This document shows, one piece after another, positions 42,070 to 51,041 of a stretch of 54,619 nt of DNA. Position numbers and translations under genes: made by a program. Position 1 is the stretch's first letter, and each line of letters begins with the position of its first letter. This DNA comes from Myxococcota bacterium (GTDB lineage: Bacteria > Myxococcota_C > UBA6777), in contig JAKLKB010000055.1 of NCBI GenBank assembly GCA_023150835.1, positions 1 through 54,619 on the forward strand. The letters run 5' to 3'. Under the pieces are notes generated by a model. That model was given only the letters and a program-made list of their open reading frames with translations. It made no database searches and was not told the DNA's origin.

Positions 42070-42106
42070 TACAAACCCGTCTTTTCTTTCAACACAAGAG
42101 GTGGTT

Positions 42107-42913
42107 ATGTTTCGTGCGGTGTTGTGTTTGCTGTCGATCAGACTGTTGCTTTCGGGCCTTGTTTGGGCCCAAAAGCCAGCCACAAAACATTATTCTGCCG
42201 ATCAATGGAGGTTTTCCGAGCCTTCGCCTGATCATCTTCATCCGTTGCGCCGCTTTCTCCGCCGTCCGCCCAAGGGATTTGTCGATCTCAAAGAACGAAT
42301 CCCCGATATCCATCTCCAGATCCGTTATCATACTCCGCACAACTTTACGGGAGCTCCGCTGCTCGGTTATGGAGCGCCCGGGGCGTGGATGCGAGAAAAA
42401 GCCGCCGATGCGCTCGCCCAAGTCCAAGACTCCTTACGCAAACAAGGGCTGAGTTTGCTTGTCTATGATGCTTATCGCCCGATACGCGGGACGCTGGCGA
42501 TGGTCGCTTGGGCCAAACGTACGCAACAAACCCATCTGCTCAAAGGCTACATCGCCACGCGATCAGGCCACAATCGCGGCCACACCATCGATCTGACGAT
42601 CTGTGAGGCCAAAACAGGCAAGGCGCTCGATATGGGCAACGCTTACGATACCCTCAACGAGACCAGCCACACCCGCAACGCTCGGGGTTATGCTCTCCAA
42701 AATCGCTTGTTGCTATTGCGGGTGATGCGCAGCGCAGGATTCCGACCCTACAATAAGGAATGGTGGCACTTTAGCTTTCGTATGCCCGCCAAAGCCCGCG
42801 ATGTCCCGTACGGATGTTATGAACCCAACGAAAAAAGATGGCGGCCCCCCAAAGGGTGGGAACAACCGGGCTTTCAGATGCCCAATGCATGGACACCCCG
42901 GCCTTGTCGCTAA
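42107..42913 (+). CDS. D-alanyl-D-alanine dipeptidase, VanX-type (family M15), exported
   Basis: A 268-residue zinc dipeptidase with an N-terminal signal (MFRAVLCLLSIRLLLSGLVW). Motifs in order are DAYRPIRG (R124, transition-state Arg), SGHNRGHTIDLT (H155 and D162 zinc ligands) and KEWWHFSF (E218 catalytic, H221 ligand), the arrangement of VanX and DdpX. DMGNAYD at 175-181 also matches the family. Such enzymes release D-Ala from D-Ala-D-Ala dipeptide. When exported and without vanH/vanA nearby, a wall-recycling or nutrient role is likelier than vancomycin resistance. ATG 42107 has GAGGTGG just upstream. Confidence 0.92.
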   Translation: MFRAVLCLLSIRLLLSGLVWAQKPATKHYSADQWRFSEPSPDHLHPLRRFLRRPPKGFVDLKERIPDIHLQIRYHTPHNFTGAPLLGYGAPGAWMREKAADALAQVQDSLRKQGLSLLVYDAYRPIRGTLAMVAWAKRTQQTHLLKGYIATRSGHNRGHTIDLTICEAKTGKALDMGNAYDTLNETSHTRNARGYALQNRLLLLRVMRSAGFRPYNKEWWHFSFRMPAKARDVPYGCYEPNEKRWRPPKGWEQPGFQMPNAWTPRPCR

Positions 42914-42920
42914 TATCGCC

Positions 42921-43022
42921 GCTTCGACAGGTACACTGACGCGGTCTTCTTTCGTCTGGAAACTTCGATCTTGCCGATACGCTCGCTGCTTCGACACAAA
43001 CACCGATGCGGTCTTCTTTCGC
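42921..43022. repeat. imperfect tandem duplication
   Basis: GCTTCGACAGGTACACTGAC with GCGGTCTTCTTTCGT (from 42921) recurs as GCTTCGACACAAACACCGAT with GCGGTCTTCTTTCGC (to 43022). It lies between the dipeptidase stop and the thioredoxin-fold gene, leaving the start of that gene uncertain. Confidence 0.65.
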
Positions 43023-43037
43023 GTGCGCGAGCGCAAC

Positions 43038-43892
43038 ATGGAGTACCGAAACATGCAACCTTTTGTTTCTTGGTTTTTGGGCTACGACTTTTTCTCTGTT
43101 AGGAATCCCACACTACGGCTCTTTTTGAACAAGGCATCGATCTCACGGGTTCGATGGTTCGGGTGGATGCTGTTGTTCTTGGCCTCTGCTTCTTTCTTGC
43201 GCGCCGATACACCGAACGTTTCGTGGTTTGTTGGGCCGTTTGAACAAGCCTTGCAGATCGCAAAGCAACAAAAGAAACAAGTGTTTCTCGATATGTACGC
43301 AGACTGGTGTCACCCCTGCAAACGGATGGAACGCGAAGTCTTTCCCAAGCCCGAAGTGCGCACTTTTCTCGATAAGCATTTTGTCTCGCTCAAAAGAGAC
43401 GGTATGCGCGCAGAAGGGGCGTTTTTGGCCAAACGCTACAACTGCGTGACCTACCCTTGTATGTTGGTGATCGACGAACAAGGCCAAGAAGTCGGTCGAT
43501 TGACGCGCTTTACACTTCCCCAACCTTTTGTGCAACAGCTAACCGAACTGCGCGATGGAAAAAATACGCTCCCCGCTCTCTTGACCCAACTCCAGCAACA
43601 GCCACGTGATCCTGTCCTCCATTTTCGCGTCGGTTTTCGTTATGCTTATCGGGGTGACGCACGCTGTATCCAACACCTCCAATTCACCGCGCAAAATCCT
43701 CCACCCCAGTTCCCACACCTCGCAGCCAAGGCCCTTTACACGCTTGGACGGATCTATTACCGCAATACCTTGCGCGATTGCGCCTCGGCCAACCGCACTT
43801 TTCTCGACTACATCAAACGCTTTCCAAACGGTGCCGATATCCAGCGTGTTCGCAACCTCTACAACGGTTGCCTTCGACGCCTTCGCCGCTAA
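43038..43892 (+). CDS. exported thioredoxin-fold protein
   Basis: From ATG 43038, 284 residues. A hydrophobic segment (VRWFGWMLLFLASASFLRA) then a likely cleavage before DTPN suggests export. The thioredoxin motif is DMYADWCHPCKRMEREVF, with an active CHPC pair, and the family cis-Pro region is VTYPCMLVIDEQGQEVG. The second half (about residues 175-284) is all-helical, TPR-like, with ALYTLGRIYYRN. This is the arrangement of DUF255/thioredoxin_7-like redox proteins that reduce or oxidise envelope disulfides. The start is uncertain: no ribosome site is visible at ATG 43038 or 43053, and a TTG near 43128 would place the signal peptide at the N-terminus. Confidence 0.8.
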   Translation: MEYRNMQPFVSWFLGYDFFSVRNPTLRLFLNKASISRVRWFGWMLLFLASASFLRADTPNVSWFVGPFEQALQIAKQQKKQVFLDMYADWCHPCKRMEREVFPKPEVRTFLDKHFVSLKRDGMRAEGAFLAKRYNCVTYPCMLVIDEQGQEVGRLTRFTLPQPFVQQLTELRDGKNTLPALLTQLQQQPRDPVLHFRVGFRYAYRGDARCIQHLQFTAQNPPPQFPHLAAKALYTLGRIYYRNTLRDCASANRTFLDYIKRFPNGADIQRVRNLYNGCLRRLRR

Positions 43893-43948
43893 TCTCACCG
43901 CTCGTCTCACCGTTCAACTCACTGCATCTCAACGGCATCACAAGCGCC

Positions 43949-44075
43949 TTATATGGTATCCGAGAGACGCGCACACGAAGGGAGAGGGCGAACTGTTGTA
44001 GACGCCCTGTTCTTGGGCTGCCACGGGGGGCTGCCCCTACATCTTCCGTGTACACGATGAGCGGATTTCGTATAC
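43949..44075. repeat. family B element, copy 6
   Basis: About 127 bp with ends TTATATGGTATCCGAGA and GCGGATTTCGTATA and the core TTGTAGACGCCCTGTTCTTG then CCACGGGGGGCTGCCCCTAC. It fills most of the 332-base gap before the MopE-like gene. Confidence 0.75.
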
Positions 44076-44224
44076 GGCAGATCCGCACCTTGCCAAGTCG
44101 CTCACCAAATGCCTATAACGATCAATCGCCTAGCGTATTTCTGCGCAGGTTCTGTTTCGTTGGGTCACAACACGGCGGAGCGCGGGGGGAACACGTGGCA
44201 TCGTTTTTTCTCAAAGGAGGTCGT

Positions 44225-47173
44225 ATGCGTCGTCTCGTCAGAGCGGGCTGGTGTGTGGGTTGGTTTGGATGGCTGGTGATGGCTTTGGTGTTTCTGGGGG
44301 CTGATCGCGCAAACGCCCAAACCATCGGCCAATGGTATATGCACGAAGGCAGCGGAATCGCGAACTTTGCTTGTCAAAGCCAACATGGAGCCGTCTTCGC
44401 TTATCAATACGCCTCGATCCCACCGTGGCCTGATGCGGGTTGGAAGTTGGCCCCCGATCCCACGATCATCAATCTAAACCGTCGTTCGTCGCTTTGTGAT
44501 GCAGGAACGCCGTGTCGTTGTGGAGGGGACTTCACCTATTTTCGCAACGAAGTCTCGATCCCTGCCAACTACAGCCTGACCAGCTTTGTGGTCGAACTCA
44601 ACGGCATGGACGACGGCACACGCATCACCCTCTACAATTCCCGCTACCCCAACGGCGTCACACCGCCTAACGGCTATGTCTTCCTCGGGCAAAGCCTTTC
44701 CCAAGACCTCCAATCTTACGCAGCCATCGGCGAAGTCAACGTCATCCTCTTGACGCATATCGACGACTGCTGCCAAGACTCCAACCTCCGCGAAGCCTAC
44801 ATCCGACTCAATGGCCAACGCGTACCCACCTGCCAACCCACCAACGAGATCTGCGACAACCTTGACAACGATTGTGACGGACAGATCGACGAAACCTTCT
44901 TGAACAAAGGCCAACCCTGCAATGTCGGCGTGGGAGAATGCCGACGCAGCGGGACTTTTGTGTGCAACGCCGCCAAGACAGGAACCACTTGTTCCGTCCA
45001 ACCCGGAAGTCCGCAGCCCGAGATCTGCGACGGCAAAGACAACGACTGTAACGGTCTCACAGACGAAACCTTCCCCACCAAAGGAGCCGTCTGTGAAGTC
45101 GGCGTCGGGGCTTGCAAACGCACCGGACAATTGATCTGTGCCGTTGATGGTTCGGGTCTGATATGCTCTGCTCAGCCCGCATCTGCGCAGTCCGAGATCT
45201 GCGACGGCATCGACAACAACTGCAACGGCCAGATCGATGAGAATTTCCCTGATAAAGGGGCTGTATGCGAAGTCGGTGTTGGAGCTTGTAAGAGCAGCGG
45301 AACGTGGGGCTGCAAAGCCGATGGATCGGGCCTTTCTTGCTCGGCCACTCCACGCGCCCCACAATCCGAACGCTGCGATGGCATCGACAACAACTGCAAC
45401 GGTCAGATCGATGAGGACTTTGCGACACTCGGTCAAAGCTGTACCGTCGGCGTGGGTGGATGCCAAAAGACCGCGAAGTTTGTTTGTAAGGCCGATGGTT
45501 CGGGCGTGGAGTGCCCTGTGAGCGCAGATCCTCCCTCTCCCGAGATCTGCGACGGCAAAGACAACGACTGCAACGGCCAGATCGACGATGGTCTTGTGCG
45601 CGCTTGCCAAAGTGCCTGTGGTGCAGGTGTTGAAACGTGCAAGGCCGGTGCATGGGACGCTTGCAGCGCACGTACTCCCAAGCCCGAAGAGTGCAACGGT
45701 CTAGACGATGACTGCGATGGACAAGTCGATAATGCCGTCAATCGGGCTTGTTCGACAACTTGCGGCAACGGCACAGAGACCTGCCTCAATGGCCGTTGGG
45801 GCGTTTGCAGCGCTCAACAACCCAAGCCCGAAGAATGCAACGGCAAAGACGATGATTGCGATGGTTCGGTCGATAACGGACTTGCTCCTCGCGATTGCCA
45901 AGCCGCTTGTGGAAAAGGCACAGCCACTTGTCAAAACGGCCAATGGACGGGATGTTCAGGGCCTCCGCCTGAAACGGAAACCTGCAACGGCAAAGACGAC
46001 GATTGCGACGGAGTGATCGACAACGGAGTCACGCGAAGCTGTCAAAGTGCCTGTGGTCCGGGCCTTGAGACCTGCCGCAACGGTCAGTGGATGGTCTGTA
46101 GCGCTCCGCGCCCACAGCCCGAGATCTGCGATGGCCGTGACGATGATTGCGACGGTCGCATCGACAACAACGCAGCTTGCCCGACAGGACTTCAATGCAA
46201 GGAAGGCCGTTGTGTCGCGGCTTGTCGAGGCGGCGAATGTCCCCAAGGTCAAACCTGCCAAGAGGGCGTCTGTATCGGTTCGGATGCTTGCGCAAATGTC
46301 CGATGCCAAGGGGACCAGCGTTGTTTGGGCGGGCGGTGTGTGGATCTGTGTACGTTGGTGCAATGCCCTGCTGGGGATATCTGCTCGGGTGGAAAGTGTG
46401 TCCCCAACGATTGTTATATGACGGGCTGCCCGTCTGGATCGCGTTGCGTGGGCGGGCAATGCGAAGCCGATCCCTGTCGTGGTGTCCAATGCGCCGCCAA
46501 CGCATTCTGCCGCGATGGCAAGTGCATTTCTTCTTGCGCGGGTGTCACTTGCGCACGAGGCGAGATCTGCATCGACGGTCAATGCAAGCCCGATCCGCGC
46601 CAACAAGGCCCTTGTGCAGGTGTCACTTGCGCGCAAGGTGAGATCTGCATCAACGGCCAGTGCAAAGGTGATCCATGCGCCTCGGTGTCTTGCCCCAAAG
46701 GACGGGCTTGTGTGGATGGTTTGTGCGAACATGATCCATGTCTTTCGATCCAATGCCCCAAAGATCAACGCTGTGTACAAGGCCAATGTATCGAGGACAA
46801 AGCACAAAACGAACCCGGAAACCCCGATGGCAACGTGCCTGATGGCAGTTCCGAGGAGTCTCCGACAACTCCCGACACAAACACCGAAGCTACCGCCGAT
46901 ACAACTGCAACACCTGACATCCCCCAAGGTACGGAAGATCCAACGAATACAACCGAACAAGACAACACCACCGAAAAAAAGATCGGCGGTGCAGGTGCGG
47001 ATGAAACGGGAAGCGAAGGGCGTTATCAATCACCGGGATGTGCTTGTGATGCGGCTGCGCCTGTGGCTTCTTGGTGGCTGGGCTTGTGTCTGCTTGCGTT
47101 TGTGCTGTTGCGTCGCCAACGCATCCGCCTTGTTGCGATGCGGCGATCGCAAGGAGAGGAGCGAGGTTTTTGA
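44225..47173 (+). CDS. MopE-repeat surface protein with MYXO-CTERM-like tail
   Basis: A 982-residue exported protein. The signal peptide is MRRLVRAGWCVGWFGWLVMA onward, cleaved after about NAQ. An N-terminal domain of about 170 residues resembles a lectin or discoidin-like fold. Nine copies of a Ca/Cu-binding motif follow, EICDGKDNDCNGLTDE through EICDGRDDDCDGRIDN, separated by Cys-rich linkers. About ten shorter units of type C..V.C..G..C..G.C come next, then a Thr/Glu/Asp-rich spacer. The end reads GCACDAAAPVASWWLGLCLL, a helix and RRQR, the C-x-C, helix, Arg-cluster form of MYXO-CTERM sorting signals. AAAGGAGG precedes ATG 44225. It is probably displayed on the cell surface and binds metal. 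The next gene overlaps it by one base. Confidence 0.9.
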   Translation: MRRLVRAGWCVGWFGWLVMALVFLGADRANAQTIGQWYMHEGSGIANFACQSQHGAVFAYQYASIPPWPDAGWKLAPDPTIINLNRRSSLCDAGTPCRCGGDFTYFRNEVSIPANYSLTSFVVELNGMDDGTRITLYNSRYPNGVTPPNGYVFLGQSLSQDLQSYAAIGEVNVILLTHIDDCCQDSNLREAYIRLNGQRVPTCQPTNEICDNLDNDCDGQIDETFLNKGQPCNVGVGECRRSGTFVCNAAKTGTTCSVQPGSPQPEICDGKDNDCNGLTDETFPTKGAVCEVGVGACKRTGQLICAVDGSGLICSAQPASAQSEICDGIDNNCNGQIDENFPDKGAVCEVGVGACKSSGTWGCKADGSGLSCSATPRAPQSERCDGIDNNCNGQIDEDFATLGQSCTVGVGGCQKTAKFVCKADGSGVECPVSADPPSPEICDGKDNDCNGQIDDGLVRACQSACGAGVETCKAGAWDACSARTPKPEECNGLDDDCDGQVDNAVNRACSTTCGNGTETCLNGRWGVCSAQQPKPEECNGKDDDCDGSVDNGLAPRDCQAACGKGTATCQNGQWTGCSGPPPETETCNGKDDDCDGVIDNGVTRSCQSACGPGLETCRNGQWMVCSAPRPQPEICDGRDDDCDGRIDNNAACPTGLQCKEGRCVAACRGGECPQGQTCQEGVCIGSDACANVRCQGDQRCLGGRCVDLCTLVQCPAGDICSGGKCVPNDCYMTGCPSGSRCVGGQCEADPCRGVQCAANAFCRDGKCISSCAGVTCARGEICIDGQCKPDPRQQGPCAGVTCAQGEICINGQCKGDPCASVSCPKGRACVDGLCEHDPCLSIQCPKDQRCVQGQCIEDKAQNEPGNPDGNVPDGSSEESPTTPDTNTEATADTTATPDIPQGTEDPTNTTEQDNTTEKKIGGAGADETGSEGRYQSPGCACDAAAPVASWWLGLCLLAFVLLRRQRIRLVAMRRSQGEERGF

Positions 47174-47835
47174 TGTTGGACCTTTATTTGATTCGTCACG
47201 CAGAGAGCGAAGCCAACGTAGAGATCGAACACCGCGTGGGCGGTAGCTGCCCGACATCGCCTTTGACGGCGCGTGGCGAAAAACAAGCGCGCCGTGTTGG
47301 ACATCGCCTTGTCTCCGAAGGGATCGGCTTCGATCAGATCTACTGTTCGTCGGCGGTTCGGGCTGTGGAGACGGCTCGCTTGATCGCGCATGAGTTGGAT
47401 TATCCGTTTGAACAAGTCGGTGTGATCGAGGCATTGGGCGAGATCAAGATGGGAGCGTGGGAAGGCCAGCCCCGCGAACAAGTCTATCAACCCCATATCA
47501 TGGCGCAGATCAAAGAAGATCCATGGGGCTTCACCCCTCCGGGCGGAGAGTCACAACGCGATGTCGAAAAACGGATGCTTTCTTGGGTGGAAGAAACGCT
47601 GATCCCGGGATGGCAAGATGCGGACCGTCGTGTCTTGATTGTGGGGCATGGCTTGGCGATCCGCTGTTTGTTGCGCGGGATACTCGATTTTTCTCCCGCC
47701 CACACTTACAAGGCTGTTCTCGATAACACAGGCATCTGTCAACTCAAATATACGCCACGTGGTTGGCAATTCTTGCGCTTTAACGACAGCGCGCATCTTC
47801 TCGCCCAAGAAAAACTCAGCGTCAAGATCCGTTGA
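47173..47835 (+). CDS. histidine phosphatase superfamily protein (phosphoglycerate-mutase-like)
   Basis: A 220-residue branch-1 histidine phosphatase. LYLIRHAESEAN (residues 4-15) carries the nucleophilic His, SSAVRAVETARLIA gives the conserved Arg, and VLIVGHGLAIRCLL the second His. MGAWEGQ and the acidic region fit the fold. The frame is open from 47071, but ATG 47173 shares its A with the TGA of the surface-protein gene, and GGAGAGGAG lies upstream. Members of this family dephosphorylate sugar phosphates, RNA ends or alpha-ribazole phosphate; the substrate here is not evident. Confidence 0.88.
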   Translation: MLDLYLIRHAESEANVEIEHRVGGSCPTSPLTARGEKQARRVGHRLVSEGIGFDQIYCSSAVRAVETARLIAHELDYPFEQVGVIEALGEIKMGAWEGQPREQVYQPHIMAQIKEDPWGFTPPGGESQRDVEKRMLSWVEETLIPGWQDADRRVLIVGHGLAIRCLLRGILDFSPAHTYKAVLDNTGICQLKYTPRGWQFLRFNDSAHLLAQEKLSVKIR

Positions 47836-47876
47836 TCGAAGGCAATCCCCAACCAGCTACTTCTATGGGAAGACGG

Positions 47877-49076
47877 ATGATCCAAAACAAGCCTTTTTTG
47901 TTTTCGGCTGTGTTTGTCGTCGTGATCGGCTTTTCGTTCGCTCCACGCGGCGAGGTTTGGGCGATATCCCGCAAGCCTTTGTTGTCTTCGCGCCCTTCTT
48001 TTTTGGGGAGCCTGCGCGAGTCGATCCGTGCGATGAGGGCGGGGGATCTTGTGCGGTGGAAGCAAGCCTTGGAACGCGCAGAAGCCTACAAAGATGTTTT
48101 TGTGAACGAATCGCCAATGGACTGGTCCTCTGATCGGGAGATCTGGCTGCGTTTGGTGCGCTATCACTATCATCGCGCCAAAGTCGACTGCCCTGATCCG
48201 ACAAAGCCGCATGAGCCTTCCAAACAACAGCTTCAGCAGATGTATAAAAAGGCTGAACGCTGCCTCAAAGAATTCCAACAAGCTGTTTCCTATTTTCAAC
48301 GTTATTTTCGCGGGCTTTGCGGCCACCGTTGCCTTGCCGAAGACAAAAAACGCGATCTGTACACGCAACAAGGAGTGTTGCGGATGGAAGCCTTGCAGTT
48401 TCAGCTTTATCTGCTTCGTGATTATGAGCGATTTTTGTTCAAAACCTTGTGGTTTCGGCCCCTCTCGATCTGGCGTACAGCAGCGTGGAAAAAGAAGGTC
48501 GAGACATGGCGTTCGATGCTGACTTACGCAGGGATCTTGTCGCCGTGGGTCAAACGAAAGCAACTGCGCAAGCAAAAAGCGGAGTTATTGGCCTCGACCT
48601 TGCGGACTTTCCGACGCCGAACGCTTGGGCTGCGCAAGAGCCACGGCCCGATGATGCAGATGGCGACCATCGGCCTGTTGTTCACACTTTCAGGGGCGAC
48701 TGGGCTTTTGATGTATGTCTCGATCCTCGAACTTCAACAGGCGAATTTTCAAAGCCCCTATGCTGAGGCGGGGCTTGCGGTGATCGCGTCGGTGACGACG
48801 GCGGGGATGATCTTGGGGGTGATCGCGCTGTTTGCCTTGCCTGATCCGCAGCTATTTCGCGAGCTGCAACACGCGCACGCACGATATCTGAGTGGCAATC
48901 CCCCCTTACCTTCGAGGCTTCGGCGGGTAGGGAGCGCGTCTGCTCATCCTCCCTTACCTTCGGCGCTTCCGCGTGTGGGGCGTGCCGCCCGTGTGCGTTT
49001 GAGCCCAAAAGTCTCTGTTCAAAACGCACCGATCCTGATGAATACTCGTGCTGAGATCTTGTGGCGTGCTTGGTGA
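47877..49076 (+). CDS. exported or membrane protein, unknown
   Basis: A 399-residue protein from ATG 47877, with GGAAGACGG upstream; ATG 47865 is close behind, and a TTG at 47832 overlaps the previous TGA as TTGA. It begins with a signal sequence (FLFSAVFVVVIGFSFAPRGEVWA). A basic helical region of about 250 residues carries regular Arg/Lys/Glu content (coiled-coil-like), and two hydrophobic helices lie near residues 275-330 (LLFTLSGATGLLMYVSIL and AGLAVIASVTTAGMILGVIALF). The tail has two copies of PPLPS.L.RVG. No family was recognised. It is on the same strand as the phosphatase and may be cotranscribed. Confidence 0.65.
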   Translation: MIQNKPFLFSAVFVVVIGFSFAPRGEVWAISRKPLLSSRPSFLGSLRESIRAMRAGDLVRWKQALERAEAYKDVFVNESPMDWSSDREIWLRLVRYHYHRAKVDCPDPTKPHEPSKQQLQQMYKKAERCLKEFQQAVSYFQRYFRGLCGHRCLAEDKKRDLYTQQGVLRMEALQFQLYLLRDYERFLFKTLWFRPLSIWRTAAWKKKVETWRSMLTYAGILSPWVKRKQLRKQKAELLASTLRTFRRRTLGLRKSHGPMMQMATIGLLFTLSGATGLLMYVSILELQQANFQSPYAEAGLAVIASVTTAGMILGVIALFALPDPQLFRELQHAHARYLSGNPPLPSRLRRVGSASAHPPLPSALPRVGRAARVRLSPKVSVQNAPILMNTRAEILWRAW

Positions 49077-49117
49077 GGAGAGGAGCGGGGCGGGGGGGCT
49101 TGTGGCGTATCGGGTGA

Positions 49118-49852
49118 TTAGAGGATCTTCTCAAGGAAGTAGGGCATCTGTTGTCGCCACCAAAACCAGTGGTGTTCGACGTCATGGCCCCAATAATCGA
49201 CGATGGCGGGGATGTTTTTTTGTTGGAGGATATCGTGCAACAGGCGGGTGTCGTGGATCATGCGTTCTTCCCATGCACCGAGACCCACGCACAAGACGAT
49301 CTTGGCGTGTCGATAAGGTTCGAGATAGTTGGGGTCGTGGAGACGGGGAAGATAGTCGATCGGGGAGTGAAAGTAGACGTTGCTGTCCATGTAATCGCCC
49401 ACCGAAAAAGCAGCGCGATACACTCCTGAAAGAGCGATGGTTCCGCTGAATAGGCGGGGATAGCGGAAGAAAAAGTTGGCTGCATGAAAAGCCCCAAGGC
49501 TGCATCCTGTGGTCAAGATCGGCTGTGGACCCCGACAATGCGCGTGAATGAAGGGCACGACTTCTTTGGCGATGTACTGATCATACAACTCATGACGCCG
49601 GGCGCGCTCGACGGGGGGAAGTCTGCGATCCAGCCAGCTTTGACGGTCTACGCTATCGACGGCGAAGACCTTGACCCGCCCTTGCTCAATAAAAGGGCGG
49701 ATCGACTCGATCATCCCGAAGTCTTCGTACTCATAATAACGCCCGCCCGAGGTGGGAAAAACCAAGACAGGTCGGCCATAATGACCATAGACGCGCATGG
49801 CCATCTTTTGATCAAGGCGGGGAGACCGCCAGAGGTGTTCTTCGGTGTACAT
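49118..49852 (-). CDS. esterase D-like hydrolase, partner of the ATP-grasp cluster
   Basis: A 244-residue alpha/beta hydrolase of the esterase-D / tannase-like group. The nucleophile is S118 in TTGCSLGAFHAAN, the catalytic His is in GHDVEHHWFWW near the C-terminus, and VFPTSGG (32-38) is the oxyanion region. There is no signal peptide. ATG 49852 is used because the frame beyond it is Pro/Ser low complexity overlapping the upstream ATP-grasp gene. It starts 25 bases after the ATP-grasp stop on the same strand, so the pair is probably one transcript. It would hydrolyse an ester, amide or thioester made or accepted by the neighbouring ligase. Confidence 0.85.
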   Translation of the reverse strand: MYTEEHLWRSPRLDQKMAMRVYGHYGRPVLVFPTSGGRYYEYEDFGMIESIRPFIEQGRVKVFAVDSVDRQSWLDRRLPPVERARRHELYDQYIAKEVVPFIHAHCRGPQPILTTGCSLGAFHAANFFFRYPRLFSGTIALSGVYRAAFSVGDYMDSNVYFHSPIDYLPRLHDPNYLEPYRHAKIVLCVGLGAWEERMIHDTRLLHDILQQKNIPAIVDYWGHDVEHHWFWWRQQMPYFLEKIL

Positions 49853-49877
49853 CTGTGTTGTCTGTCGTCCTTTTGCT

Positions 49878-51041
49878 TCAGGGTTCTGCGTGGACAAAGG
49901 CGATGGCTTCTTGGATCTCTTCGATGTAGGGGGTGGCGACGATGTAGGCATAATTCCCCATGCCGCGAATGAACAGCTTGTGGATCGGGCCTTCGTAGCG
50001 CATGATCATGCGGAACTTCTTCAAGATCTCATCGTGTGTGTGGCGGTATGCGATACGGTTTTTGCGGCTGATGTAAGCGCAATGGTAGGGGCGGCTGTAT
50101 GAAAAATCGGCTTTTCCCGTCAACACCAGATCCGCATAGATATCGTAGATATCGATGTCGTTGGCAAAGTTGAACATATCGAGCGTCATCCCACCGGGAG
50201 GACGGATGTTGATCTCCAACACGATCAGGGCTTGATCGCTGTGGCGTCGAAAGAACTCAAAATGGAAGAAGCGCTCGCGAACTCGGAAGGCTTTGAGCAG
50301 TTTTCGCCCCGCTTCTTCGAGATCTTTGGGGATCTCTCGATAAGAATAATAAGCGACGTGACCGTCGCTATTGACGACCTCCATGACGCCGTGTGTGTAT
50401 TGGTGACCTGTGTAAAAGATCGGCTCCCCCGAAGCGTTGGTCAGGCCATCGAAGGTGCAGATGGTCCCGTCCACAAACTCTTCGATGAAATAAGAAGAGA
50501 TCTCTTCTTCTTCAAGGAAGCGTTCTAGGTGGCTTTCGTTGTCGAGGCGGAAGGTGCCGTTGGCACCGACACCTTGGTCGGGTTTGACCACCACAGGGTA
50601 GCCCACGCGCTCAATAAAGGTGCGGCAATGGGCTTCATCGATCACGCGCTCACCTTGGACAACGTGTAGGCCGGCTTCCATAAACTTTCGCTTCATTCGC
50701 GATTTGAGCTTCATCTCAGGAAGATCGCTGCGATGGGGGCCTTCGACGTTAAAGTCGGTGCGTAGGTTGCTTTCGAGTTCGAGCCAATGTTCGTTGTGTG
50801 ACTCGATGCGGTCGATCTTGCCGTATTGGTGGGTCAAATAGCCGACACCGCGCAATACCTGATCGTAGTCTCCCATGTCGCTCACGGGATAGTACTCGGT
50901 CAGAGCGCTGCGCAGGTCGCTTGGAAGGGTGTTTTGGGCGGTATCACCGATCCCCAAGACTTGCGCGCCTCGGCGGCGTAGCGAACGGCAAAAGAGGCGA
51001 TAGTTGCTCGGAAAATGAGGGGACAAAAACAGGAAGTTCAT
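49878..51041 (-). CDS. ATP-grasp ligase 1 of the cluster, paralogue of the 3107-4324 gene
   Basis: A 387-residue ATP-grasp enzyme. ATG 51041 (MNFLFLSPHFPSNYRLF) has GGAGG eight bases upstream; the open frame to 51323 crosses the intergenic region and the start of the divergent gene. The N-terminal 100 residues are Rossmann-like. The ATP-grasp domain has K153 (YPVVVKPDQGVGANG), EEF (187-189), E262 and EINIRPPGG (276-284), the metal-binding end. DMFNFANDIDIYDI (288-301) matches DQMNFSNDIDLFREW of the paralogue. The 3107-4324 and 49878-51041 enzymes share their opening, the K, EEF and RP.GG positions and length, so they arose by duplication, while diverging elsewhere. Carboxylate-amine ligation is the family rule; the acceptor is unknown. 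Confidence 0.9.
   Translation of the reverse strand: MNFLFLSPHFPSNYRLFCRSLRRRGAQVLGIGDTAQNTLPSDLRSALTEYYPVSDMGDYDQVLRGVGYLTHQYGKIDRIESHNEHWLELESNLRTDFNVEGPHRSDLPEMKLKSRMKRKFMEAGLHVVQGERVIDEAHCRTFIERVGYPVVVKPDQGVGANGTFRLDNESHLERFLEEEEISSYFIEEFVDGTICTFDGLTNASGEPIFYTGHQYTHGVMEVVNSDGHVAYYSYREIPKDLEEAGRKLLKAFRVRERFFHFEFFRRHSDQALIVLEINIRPPGGMTLDMFNFANDIDIYDIYADLVLTGKADFSYSRPYHCAYISRKNRIAYRHTHDEILKKFRMIMRYEGPIHKLFIRGMGNYAYIVATPYIEEIQEAIAFVHAEP

Noticed and set aside
42107-42913. Vancomycin-resistance operon
   Set aside because: Only a VanX-type dipeptidase is present, with a signal peptide, and no VanH, VanA or two-component genes nearby.
44474-47029. Long minus-strand frames opposite the MopE repeat gene
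   Set aside because: They are produced by the codon repetitiveness of the real gene and contain no signal peptide or domain.
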